From: Paracoccaceae bacterium
Lineage (GTDB): Bacteria; Pseudomonadota; Alphaproteobacteria; Rhodobacterales; Rhodobacteraceae
Length of the DNA: 5,554 nt
Assembly: GCA_002401945.1 (NCBI GenBank)
Contig: NVUP01000004.1
Span: forward strand, 98,901 to 104,454
Direction of reading: 5' to 3'
The notes beneath the pieces were generated by a model. The model was not told the DNA's origin. It ran no database searches and worked only from the letters and a program-made list of their open reading frames with translations. Position 1 is the stretch's first letter. Each line of letters starts with the position of its first letter. The translations under genes and the position numbers were made by a program. Below are positions 1-5,554 of this stretch, piece by piece.

Positions 1-19
1 AGGGGGCAGACAGCCCCCT
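1..19 (-). terminator. Probable intrinsic terminator of the mutase gene, cut by the window edge
   Basis: A perfect inverted repeat has arms AGGGGGC (1-7) and GCCCCCT (13-19) around a 5-nt loop (8-12). It lies 10 nt past the mutase stop codon, where a rho-independent terminator is expected. Read in the mutase direction, the stem is preceded by AAG, and the U-tract that would complete the terminator would fall beyond base 1, so it cannot be seen. On the plus strand the hairpin is followed by only TCTT, which is a weak U-tract. It could be bidirectional if a convergent gene lies to the left. Confidence 0.65.
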
Positions 20-29
20 CTTGGCCATC

Positions 30-2165
30 TTACCGTGACAGACGCGCTTTGCGGATCAGCTGCAGGATATCCTGCGCTGCCTCGGGAATATTGGTGCCAG
101 GACCAAAAATCGCCTTGACCCCTACATCATAGAGGAACTGATAATCCTGCTGGGGGATCACCCCGCCACAAATCACCAGGATATCCCCGGCGCCAGCCTC
201 TTTCAGCGCCTGCACCAACTGTGGTGCCAGTGTCTTATGCCCCGCAGCCTGGCTTGAAATTCCAACCACATGCACATCGTTGTCGACGGCATCCTGAGCA
301 GCCTCAGCCGGGGTCTGGAACAGCGGTCCCACATCAACGTCAAAGCCAATATCTGCAAAGGCGGTGGCGATCACCTTGGCGCCGCGATCATGGCCATCCT
401 GCCCCATCTTTACCACCAGAAGACGTGGGCGACGTCCTTCTTCCTCGGCAAAGTCTTCAATGCTTTTCTGGATGGCAGCAAAGCCTTCGTCGCCCTCGTA
501 AGCAGCGCCATAAACCCCGGCCAGGGTTTTCACTTCAGCCCGGTGACGGCCAAACTCTTTTTCAAGTGCCATGGAAATCTCCCCAACTGTGGCCCGCGCC
601 CGGGCCGCCTCAATAGCGACGGCTAACAGGTTGCCGCCATCCTTGGCACAGCGGGTCAGGGCCTCCAGTGTTGCCTGACAGGTCGCTTCATCCCGCGTGG
701 CGCGGATCTGCGCCAGACGGGCGATCTGGTTGTCGCGCACCGCCATGTTATCAACATCCAGAATGTCGATCGGATCCTGCTTGTCGAGCCGGTATTTGTT
801 GACACCAACAACCACCTCGTCGCCCCGGTCCACCATCGCCTGACGCTTTGCCGCAGTTTCCTCGATGCGCAGCTTTGGCATCCCCGAGGCGACGGCTTTG
901 GTCATGCCGCCCATCTCCTCGACCTCCTCCATCAGCGCCCAGGCCTTGTCCGCCAGCTCGGCGGTCAGGCTTTCAACGTAATACGAGCCCGCCAGCGGAT
1001 CGATCACATTGGTGATGCCGGTTTCTTCCTGCAGGATCAGCTGGGTATTACGGGCAATGCGGGCCGAAAAATCGGTTGGCAGCGCAATCGCCTCGTCCAG
1101 CGCGTTGGTGTGCAACGACTGGGTGCCACCCAATGCCGCTGCCATCGCTTCGTATGCTGTGCGCACCACGTTGTTATAGGGGTCTTGCTCCTGCAAGGAC
1201 ACGCCCGAGGTCTGGCAGTGGGTGCGCAGCATCTTGGAGCGTTCGGATTTAGCGCCAAATTCCGTCATGATGCGGTGCCACAGCAGCCGCGCGGCGCGCA
1301 GCTTGGCGGCCTCCATGAAGAAGTTCATGCCAATGGCAAAGAAAAAGCTGAGACGGCCGGCGAATTTATCAACGTCCATGCCACCCGCAATGGCAGCGCG
1401 CACGTATTCGCGACCATCGGCGAGGGTATAGGCCAGTTCCTGCACCAGATTGGCGCCGGCCTCTTGCATGTGGTAGCCGGAAATCGAGATCGAGTTGAAA
1501 TTCGGCATCTCGTTGGCGGTGTATTCGATAATATCCGACACAATCCGCATCGAGGGTTCCGGCGGGTAGATATAGGTGTTGCGGACCATGAACTCCTTCA
1601 ACACGTCGTTCTGAATGGTGCCTGCCAGCTGAGATTTATCGTGGCCCTGCTCTTCGCCTGCGACGATGAAACTGGCCAGAATCGGGATCACCGCGCCGTT
1701 CATCGTCATCGACACCGAGACCTTGTCCAGCGGGATACCGTCAAACAGGATTTTCATGTCCTCGACGCTGTCGATGGCCACGCCGGCCTTACCCACATCG
1801 CCCTCCACCCGAGGGTGATCGCTGTCATAGCCACGGTGGGTGGCCAGATCAAAGGCAACCGAGACCCCCTGCTGACCAGCGGCCAGATTGCGGCGGTAAA
1901 AGGCGTTGCTTTCTTCGGCGGTCGAGAACCCAGCATATTGCCGGATGGTCCAGGGGCGGCCTGCATACATGGTCGCCTTGACACCACGGGTAAAGGGACC
2001 AGTGCCCGGCATCGACCCCATATGCGGCAGGTCTTTGATGTCCTCTTCGGTATAAAGCGGCTTGACCTCGATCCCCTCAAGGGTTTGCCAGGTCAGATCA
2101 TCAACGGAACGTCCGCGCAGCTCTTTTTCAGCCAGCGCCCGCCACTCGTTCTGCTTGGTTGTCAT
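30..2165 (-). CDS. Methylmalonyl-CoA mutase, single-chain type, adenosylcobalamin-dependent
   Basis: This cytoplasmic enzyme isomerises (R)-methylmalonyl-CoA to succinyl-CoA, the last step of propionyl-CoA assimilation. At 711 residues it matches the catalytic chain of the family (E. coli ScpA, human MUT), and both domains are on one chain. The substrate-binding TIM barrel spans roughly residues 30-560. It holds RQYAGF with Tyr77, Arg195 and GYHMQEAGA with His232, which by family alignment correspond to Tyr89, Arg207 and His244 of the Propionibacterium enzyme. The B12 domain spans roughly 578-711 and has DGHDRG (590-595) with cobalt-ligand His592, Lys586, and GG at 667-668. The usual Leu of the SxL motif is Gln639. 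The start is supported by AGAGGAAG 5 nt upstream (2171-2178). No second mutase subunit is needed. In roseobacters the gene is often called bhbA, elsewhere mcm, mutA or scpA. The function is close to certain; the symbol is left blank because usage differs. Confidence 0.98.
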   Translation of the reverse strand: MTTKQNEWRALAEKELRGRSVDDLTWQTLEGIEVKPLYTEEDIKDLPHMGSMPGTGPFTRGVKATMYAGRPWTIRQYAGFSTAEESNAFYRRNLAAGQQGVSVAFDLATHRGYDSDHPRVEGDVGKAGVAIDSVEDMKILFDGIPLDKVSVSMTMNGAVIPILASFIVAGEEQGHDKSQLAGTIQNDVLKEFMVRNTYIYPPEPSMRIVSDIIEYTANEMPNFNSISISGYHMQEAGANLVQELAYTLADGREYVRAAIAGGMDVDKFAGRLSFFFAIGMNFFMEAAKLRAARLLWHRIMTEFGAKSERSKMLRTHCQTSGVSLQEQDPYNNVVRTAYEAMAAALGGTQSLHTNALDEAIALPTDFSARIARNTQLILQEETGITNVIDPLAGSYYVESLTAELADKAWALMEEVEEMGGMTKAVASGMPKLRIEETAAKRQAMVDRGDEVVVGVNKYRLDKQDPIDILDVDNMAVRDNQIARLAQIRATRDEATCQATLEALTRCAKDGGNLLAVAIEAARARATVGEISMALEKEFGRHRAEVKTLAGVYGAAYEGDEGFAAIQKSIEDFAEEEGRRPRLLVVKMGQDGHDRGAKVIATAFADIGFDVDVGPLFQTPAEAAQDAVDNDVHVVGISSQAAGHKTLAPQLVQALKEAGAGDILVICGGVIPQQDYQFLYDVGVKAIFGPGTNIPEAAQDILQLIRKARLSR

Positions 2166-3063
2166 GGGGTCTTCCTCTTGTCAGGTCTGTACGGGCCGGG
2201 TTCATGCCCTGCCCTGTTTTGTCTGGATCTTGTTTCAACTGCACCAAGCCGTCACCGCCAGCGGCCAACCACATCAGATCATCGGCATAGGTTTCGCGCA
2301 GTGCTGCAATCTGCACCTCGTCAAAGGGCTGCCAGCGCCCCTGCCCTGTTGGCAATTGATCCGCCACCGAGCTTTGCAACTGACCGCGCAATTCATCCAA
2401 ATGCGGGGTGGCGTTCAGACGAATGCGAGCGTGACTGCGAGGCATCTGCTGGCCGATCATCGCCGCCAATTGCGCCTCGGGGCGGCCACCAAAGGTTTCA
2501 AACGGCAGCGCCCAGATGCGCGCGCCGGGCACCGCGCAGGCAACATCGGTCAACACATCCCGCCAGCTGCGTCGGTTCGCCACCAAACGGTCCAACATCA
2601 TCGCACCGGGCACCCGGTGGCCACGCGACACGCCATAAGCCAGCGCCGAGGCCCAATAGGCCTCCAGGCTGCGCAGGTTGACCATCACATCGGTAACCCG
2701 CCCGTCAAAGGCCTGAGCAAAGCGGGCCATTCGTTCGCCCACGCCGCAATACAGCTCACCCAGACGCAGGTTCTCGCGCATCGTGCCCATCATGTTCTCA
2801 TCGGTGATCAGCAGGTGATCCAGCCCCAGCTCCAGACTGCGGGTCAAATGCAATTGCACCCGGCCTCCGGCACGGCGTTGCGGATCACGCCCCTTGGCGG
2901 CGGCGGGTCCGGGCAGGATACCACTGAACAGCCCGCCACGGGTGCGGCGCGGTCCCCAAAATCCGATATTGAGCGCATTCAGCGCCTCGACGTTTTGACG
3001 CAGATACTCTTGAAAACTGGTGGTGGCGCAGCGGTGCGCCCCGATATGCAAAAACACGTTCAT
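2128..3063 (-). CDS. Sulfotransferase-like P-loop protein, specificity unknown
   Basis: This is a 311-residue protein from the ATG at 3061-3063. An ATG 66 nt further upstream (3129) is also in frame, but the chosen start has AAAGGA at 3075-3080 and puts the protein directly at a typical P-loop opening, [18 protein letters not shown]. That motif (residues 6-18) resembles the 5'-phosphosulfate loop (HIGxHKTGTTSLQ) of PAPS-dependent sulfotransferases, with Arg-Cys-Ala in place of Lys-Thr-Gly. LLITDEN (84-90) resembles the ISDENLLG segment of the same group, and [10 protein letters not shown] (130-139) fits the 3'-phosphate-binding Arg...Ser motif (Arg131, Ser139). There is no signal peptide or membrane segment, so it is probably cytoplasmic. 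The last 30 residues or so are polar, rich in Arg, Gly and Gln, and probably disordered. The gene's 3' end overlaps the mutase start by 38 nt in another frame, suggesting cotranscription. The fold is fairly likely; activity and substrate cannot be read from the sequence. Confidence 0.75.
   Translation of the reverse strand: MNVFLHIGAHRCATTSFQEYLRQNVEALNALNIGFWGPRRTRGGLFSGILPGPAAAKGRDPQRRAGGRVQLHLTRSLELGLDHLLITDENMMGTMRENLRLGELYCGVGERMARFAQAFDGRVTDVMVNLRSLEAYWASALAYGVSRGHRVPGAMMLDRLVANRRSWRDVLTDVACAVPGARIWALPFETFGGRPEAQLAAMIGQQMPRSHARIRLNATPHLDELRGQLQSSVADQLPTGQGRWQPFDEVQIAALRETYADDLMWLAAGGDGLVQLKQDPDKTGQGMNPARTDLTRGRPHDNQAERVAGAG
2171..2178 (-). promoter_or_regulatory. Strong ribosome binding site of the mutase gene, inside the upstream gene
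   Basis: On the minus strand AGAGGAAG ends 5 nt before the ATG at 2163-2165, and its AGGA core ends 7 nt before it. It is a good Shine-Dalgarno match and fixes the mutase start. It lies inside the last codons of the sulfotransferase-like gene, which stops 38 nt past the mutase ATG. Ribosomes finishing the first gene therefore cross this site, which would allow translational coupling. Confidence 0.7.
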
Positions 3064-3074
3064 CGCCTTGCCGG

Positions 3075-3080
3075 TCCTTT
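3075..3080 (-). promoter_or_regulatory. Ribosome binding site deciding the start of the sulfotransferase-like gene
   Basis: AAAGGA on the minus strand lies 11 nt before the ATG at 3061-3063. The spacing is slightly long but acceptable. The alternative in-frame ATG at 3127-3129 would add 22 residues (MILQFSSNRLQ...) that do not resemble the start of a P-loop fold, so the downstream ATG is preferred. Confidence 0.5.
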
Positions 3081-3360
3081 GGCCATGGGCCGCGCACTGC
3101 AGCCGATTTGAAGAAAACTGTAGGATCATAACCCACAGCCCCTCTCAAACCGATTAACGATGATACCATTGGTGATGTTCCGCCCGTCATCGCCGCCCCG
3201 CGCCCGCCCTTGTCCTCGGCAAGGCTCTTGGAACCGAGCCAAGATCCGGCGTGGCCCTGTGATGAAGGTATTGGTTTTACGTCCGGGGGATGTTTTTTCA
3301 CCTAAGGAGTTGATTTTCCCCATCGTAATCTGCGCAGACGGCCATATATTCAACCAGACA

Positions 3361-3364
3361 GGAG
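3361..3364 (+). promoter_or_regulatory. Ribosome binding site deciding the start of the DUF4174 gene
   Basis: GGAG lies 5 nt before the ATG at 3370. Together with the signal peptide that begins exactly at this ATG, it settles the start against upstream in-frame ATGs at 3262 and 3160, which would bury the signal peptide inside the protein. Confidence 0.7.
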
Positions 3365-3369
3365 ACACT

Positions 3370-3813
3370 ATGAAAACAATCCTAGCCCTTGTTCTGGCGA
3401 GCCTTATTCCGGCATCACTGGCCGCACAAGAGACCACCGAAACGGTGACCCCGGCGCTGATCCGGCCTGGAAATGACACAGATCTAAGCGAGTTTTTATG
3501 GAAGAACCGCCCCGTGGTGGTCTTTGCGGACAGCCCTGACGACCCACGATTCCATGAGCAGATCGACCGGTTGTCGCAAGGGATTGAGGCACTGTTTGAC
3601 CGCGATGTGGTGGTCTTGGTCGACACTGATCCCGCCGCCAACTCGCTATTGCGGCAGACCTTGCGGCCGCGTGGCTTTGTGCTGGTGCTGGTGGGCAAGG
3701 ACGGTGGCGTCAAGCTGCGCAAGCCAACGCCCTGGACCGTGCGCGAGCTGACCCGCACCATCGACAAGTTCCCGTCGCGGCTGCGCGAGGTCGAGGAGCG
3801 GCGCGGCAGCTGA
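3370..3813 (+). CDS. Secreted DUF4174 domain protein
   Basis: This 147-residue protein has a signal peptide: MK, a hydrophobic run of about 15 residues (4-18), then ASLAAQE with a likely signal peptidase I cut after Ala18 or Ala19. The mature protein should be periplasmic or secreted. Residues of about 37-140 match the DUF4174 pattern as I know it: a hydrophobic strand RPVVVFA (47-53), a helix with EQIDRL, RDVVVLVDTDPAANSLLR (78-95), GFVLVLVGKDGGVKLRKP (102-119), and a closing helix TRTIDKFPSRLREVEE. The alternating strands and helices and the GKDGGVKLR segment suggest a thioredoxin-like fold, but the predicted mature protein has no cysteine, so no redox CxxC site is present. It is the only plus-strand gene here and ends 4 nt from the stop of the convergent lipoprotein gene. 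The molecular role is unknown, and no link to propionyl-CoA metabolism is visible. Confidence 0.9.
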   Translation: MKTILALVLASLIPASLAAQETTETVTPALIRPGNDTDLSEFLWKNRPVVVFADSPDDPRFHEQIDRLSQGIEALFDRDVVVLVDTDPAANSLLRQTLRPRGFVLVLVGKDGGVKLRKPTPWTVRELTRTIDKFPSRLREVEERRGS

Positions 3814-3817
3814 GCCA

Positions 3818-4342
3818 TCACACCGTCCCCCGCGCAAAGAACAGCTGCGCGTTGCGGCGGTCCAGCACCGCCATCACATTGCCGTCGGGGTCAAACATCA
3901 GAACCGCATTTGGATCCAGCAGCGCCCGCAAATAGGCAGACTTGACGGTGTCGCTCATGCAATTCTTGCCGGCGATACCTGATGACAGCACCCCGATCCC
4001 CTGCGGCAGATCCCTGGTCATGATCTGTTCAGACACTGCGTTGGGGGACTGGCCTTTGACGTCAAAGGCCACCGCTTCTCCGTGTTTCAACAGTAACATG
4101 CCGGTGCCGACCGAACGCACCTTGGAGATCAAGGAGGTGATGCGGGTGGCTTCAACCTCAAACACTCCGGCGGTGCAGCTCATCGAGGACTTGAAATAGG
4201 TGGTCTCACCAAGCTTGACCCAATCGCCGACCCGCAAGCGTACTTCGTCTTCCTGGTCCATGGCGCAGGCCGCCAGCCCGGTCAGGGCCAGCACCGCCAA
4301 TACCACAAAGGCAGCCCGGCGATATGATTGCGCCACGGACAT
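3818..4342 (-). CDS. Small lipoprotein of unknown function, cotranscribed with pccA
   Basis: This is a 174-residue protein. The N-terminus has Arg8-Arg9, a hydrophobic segment (10-22) and a lipobox LAAC (23-26), so Cys26 should be lipidated by signal peptidase II. Ala follows at +2, which fits export to the outer membrane, on the periplasmic side. The mature part has about 149 residues and two further cysteines, Cys56 (SMSC) and Cys128 (KNCMSD), that could form a disulfide. The C-terminal part (MFDPDGNVMAVLDRR) reads like strands with a tight turn. I do not recognise a named domain. The ATG lies 3 nt past the pccA stop; GGAG inside the last pccA codons, 12 nt upstream, is the only visible ribosome binding sequence and is rather distant, so reinitiation by ribosomes ending pccA is plausible. 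A perfect 22-bp palindrome lies in codons for AFDVKGQ (4050-4071). The linkage suggests shared expression with propionyl-CoA carboxylase, not a shared reaction. Confidence 0.88.
   Translation of the reverse strand: MSVAQSYRRAAFVVLAVLALTGLAACAMDQEDEVRLRVGDWVKLGETTYFKSSMSCTAGVFEVEATRITSLISKVRSVGTGMLLLKHGEAVAFDVKGQSPNAVSEQIMTRDLPQGIGVLSSGIAGKNCMSDTVKSAYLRALLDPNAVLMFDPDGNVMAVLDRRNAQLFFARGTV
4050..4071. repeat. Perfect 22-bp palindrome inside the lipoprotein gene
   Basis: The half-site TGGCCTTTGAC (4050-4060) is followed with no gap by its exact reverse complement (4061-4071). The centre is GACGTC, and the match stops at 4049/4072. It encodes Ala-Phe-Asp-Val-Lys-Gly-Gln on the minus strand. With no spacer, an RNA hairpin would lose its central pairs to the loop but could keep about 9 bp. 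Equally it could be an operator for a dimeric regulator, or a chance result of codon choice. No T-tract follows in either direction, so it is not a standard terminator. Confidence 0.9.
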
Positions 4343-4345
4343 ATC

Positions 4346-5554
4346 TTATTCGAACTCCATGATCACATCGTCCACCGCCAGGCTATCACCTGCGGCGGCG
4401 TTGACCTTGGACACCGTGCCTTTTTTCTCGGCGCGCAGGATGTTTTCCATCTTCATCGCCTCAACCGTGCACAGGGCCTGACCGTCCTGCACCTCGTCGC
4501 CCACCTGAACCGCCACATTGACGATCAGGCCGGGCATTGGGCAGAGCAGCAGTTTCGAGGTATCAGGCGCCACCTTCTCGGGCATCAACAGCGCCAGTTC
4601 GGCCTGACGCGGGGTACGCACGTGCACCTTCAGATCTGCCCCGCGGGAGCGGATACGGAAGCCGCCCGAGATTTTGCCAACCTTAAGCACCAGCTTTTCG
4701 CCATCCACTTCCAGTTCGGCCAGGTGATCACCAGGTGTCCAGTCACTGCTGACCCGTTTGTGAGTGCCATCGGAAAATTCGATGGTTGACCCATCGCGAT
4801 CAGCGGCAATTTTTACCGCATAGCTTTCGCCCTGCAGGGTCACCACCCAATCGACGCCAACCCGGCGTTCGTGATTGTCCATCCGGCCCGACACCCGGGT
4901 GCGGCGGATTTCGGCAACCCGGTGCATGGCGGCACAGGCGGCGGCAATGCGGCGCAGCGCATCCGCGGGCAGCTCAACCCCCTGGAACCCGTCAGGGTAT
5001 TGTTCCTCGATAAAGGCGGTGGTCATTTCCCCGGCGATAAAGATCGGGTGATCCATCACCGCCGACAGGAACGGCAGGTTGTGACCGATGCCTTCCACCT
5101 CAAACCCGTCCAGCGCGTTGCGCATATGCTCGATTGCCTCGGCACGAGTCGGCGCCCAGGTACAGAGCTTGGCGATCATCGGGTCGTAGTACATCGAAAT
5201 CTCACCGCCCTCGTAAACGCCGGTGTCATTGCGCACCACATGGCCCTCTTCGACCAGCTCGGCAGGCGGGCGATAGCGGGTCAGACGACCGATGGAGGGC
5301 AGGAAGCCGCGATAGGGATCTTCGGCATATAGCCGGTTTTCAATCGACCAGCCGTTCAGTTTCACATCCCCTTGGGCGATGCTCAGTGTCTCGCCATTGG
5401 CGACGCGGATCATCTGTTCGACAAGATCAACACCGGTGATCAGCTCGGTCACCGGATGTTCCACCTGCAGCCGGGTGTTCATCTCCAGAAAGTAGAAGTT
5501 CTTATCACTATCAACGATAAATTCCACCGTGCCGGCCGAGGCGTAATCCACCGC
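4346..5554 (-). CDS. pccA: Propionyl-CoA carboxylase alpha subunit, C-terminal part (5' end outside window)
   Basis: This is the biotin-containing subunit of the cytoplasmic enzyme that carboxylates propionyl-CoA to (S)-methylmalonyl-CoA, using ATP and bicarbonate. The 402 visible residues start mid-protein; GTG at 5549-5551 is an internal Val, and the frame runs off the edge. Against the roughly 680-residue PccA of roseobacters, about 280 residues are missing, namely the biotin carboxylase N-terminus and ATP-grasp region. The rest of biotin carboxylase is present to about residue 190, with EMNTRLQVEHPVTE (24-37; Glu24, Asn26 and Arg28 match Glu288, Asn290 and Arg292 of E. coli AccC) and Arg74 in NRLYAEDP. 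Residues of about 195-330 fit the BT domain that contacts the beta subunit in PCC. The carrier domain (about 335-402) has VEAMKMEN with biotinyl Lys368, codon 4451-4453, 35th from the end as usual. The beta-subunit gene is not in the window. The length, BT domain and neighbouring mutase favour PccA over methylcrotonyl-CoA carboxylase. Confidence 0.96.
   Translation of the reverse strand, partial: AVDYASAGTVEFIVDSDKNFYFLEMNTRLQVEHPVTELITGVDLVEQMIRVANGETLSIAQGDVKLNGWSIENRLYAEDPYRGFLPSIGRLTRYRPPAELVEEGHVVRNDTGVYEGGEISMYYDPMIAKLCTWAPTRAEAIEHMRNALDGFEVEGIGHNLPFLSAVMDHPIFIAGEMTTAFIEEQYPDGFQGVELPADALRRIAAACAAMHRVAEIRRTRVSGRMDNHERRVGVDWVVTLQGESYAVKIAADRDGSTIEFSDGTHKRVSSDWTPGDHLAELEVDGEKLVLKVGKISGGFRIRSRGADLKVHVRTPRQAELALLMPEKVAPDTSKLLLCPMPGLIVNVAVQVGDEVQDGQALCTVEAMKMENILRAEKKGTVSKVNAAAGDSLAVDDVIMEFE

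Larger units (their letters stand above)
3064..3369. other. Divergent intergenic region, presumed promoters for both flanking genes
   Basis: This is 306 nt between the start of the sulfotransferase-like gene (minus) and the start of the DUF4174 gene (plus). I see no convincing sigma-70 promoter. Weak candidates are TATGAT on the minus strand (3125-3130) with no good -35 partner, and TATATT on the plus strand (3345-3350), 20 nt before the DUF4174 ATG. A small inverted repeat, GGCTC/GAGCC (3223-3227 and 3236-3240), overlaps a competing pair CTCGG/CCGAG (3215-3219 and 3234-3238). AAGGAG at 3304-3309 is a good ribosome binding sequence with no start codon at usable distance. The stretch stays open in the DUF4174 frame from 3160 onward, but without coding character. 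Confidence 0.5.

Noticed and set aside
62..75. A 14-bp perfect palindrome with half-site GCAGGAT near the end of the mutase gene
   Set aside because: A palindrome of this length has a fair chance of occurring at random in a window of this size (about one in three), and it encodes ordinary mutase C-terminal residues.
2373..2379. TTTGCAA about 210 nt upstream of the mutase start, resembling a half-site of the propionyl-CoA regulator PccR (TTTGCAAA repeated, as I recall it)
   Set aside because: Only one incomplete half-site is present, inside a coding region and without the second copy at the required spacing; a match this short is expected by chance.
1110..2681. A 523-codon plus-strand open frame opposite the mutase and the sulfotransferase-like gene
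   Set aside because: It runs across the boundary between two well-supported minus-strand genes, is rich in His, Arg, Gln and Pro with no recognisable domain, and is the expected antisense shadow of GC-rich genes.
2062..3111. A 349-codon plus-strand open frame opposite the sulfotransferase-like gene
   Set aside because: Its translation is low in complexity (Gln, His, Arg, Ala), has no motif, and mirrors a minus-strand gene with a P-loop and a ribosome binding site.
2166..3369. Possible cobalamin riboswitch ahead of the B12-dependent mutase
   Set aside because: I saw no B12-box-like conserved core in the intergenic region, and the mutase has no untranslated leader of its own because its start lies inside the preceding gene.
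3126..3821. A 231-codon minus-strand open frame covering the DUF4174 gene and the intergenic region
   Set aside because: Its product is Ser/Arg/Thr rich without a domain, and the plus strand here has a signal peptide, ribosome binding site and known domain.
4328..5332. Plus-strand open frames opposite pccA
   Set aside because: They lie antisense to unmistakable biotin carboxylase and biotin carrier motifs and show only His/Gln/Arg-rich antisense composition.
5433..5455. Inverted repeat CCGGTGA/TCACCGG with a 9-nt spacer in pccA
   Set aside because: It falls in codons for the conserved PVTELITGVD segment of biotin carboxylase, so protein constraint and codon preference explain it.

Overview
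The window looks like a piece of chromosome from a marine alphaproteobacterium of the Rhodobacteraceae (Roseobacter group: Ruegeria, Phaeobacter, Leisingera and relatives). The evidence is the GC-rich coding style (roughly 60% by eye), the character of the PccA and methylmalonyl-CoA mutase proteins, and the DUF4174 and small lipoprotein genes beside them. The genus is an inference, since no database search was possible.

Layout, read from the right edge along the minus strand: (i) the C-terminal 402 residues of the propionyl-CoA carboxylase alpha subunit (pccA, 4346-5554, N-terminus outside the window); (ii) a 174-residue lipoprotein of unknown function that starts 3 nt after the pccA stop (3818-4342); (iii) a plus-strand gene for a secreted DUF4174 protein (3370-3813) that converges on the lipoprotein gene with only 4 nt between stop codons; (iv) a 306-nt intergenic region with outward-facing genes on both sides (3064-3369); (v) a minus-strand sulfotransferase-like P-loop protein (2128-3063); (vi) methylmalonyl-CoA mutase (30-2165), whose first 38 nt overlap the end of the sulfotransferase-like gene; (vii) a GC-rich hairpin at the left edge that is probably the mutase terminator.

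The two enzymes belong to one pathway. Propionyl-CoA carboxylase makes (S)-methylmalonyl-CoA, an epimerase encoded elsewhere converts it to the R form, and the B12-dependent mutase isomerises this to succinyl-CoA for the TCA cycle. In roseobacters the route handles propionate, odd-chain fatty acids, branched amino acids and the C3 products of DMSP breakdown, and it also drains propionyl-CoA from the ethylmalonyl-CoA pathway. Nothing in the sequence of the three small genes between the enzymes gives them a role in this pathway. Their position is the only link.

I found no mobile element, CRISPR array, tRNA, rRNA, riboswitch or clearly novel system. The most unusual sequence signal is a perfect 22-bp palindrome inside the lipoprotein gene (4050-4071). 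Next are the overlap of the sulfotransferase-like gene with the mutase start, and a Leu-to-Gln change in the mutase's cobalamin-binding SxL motif.
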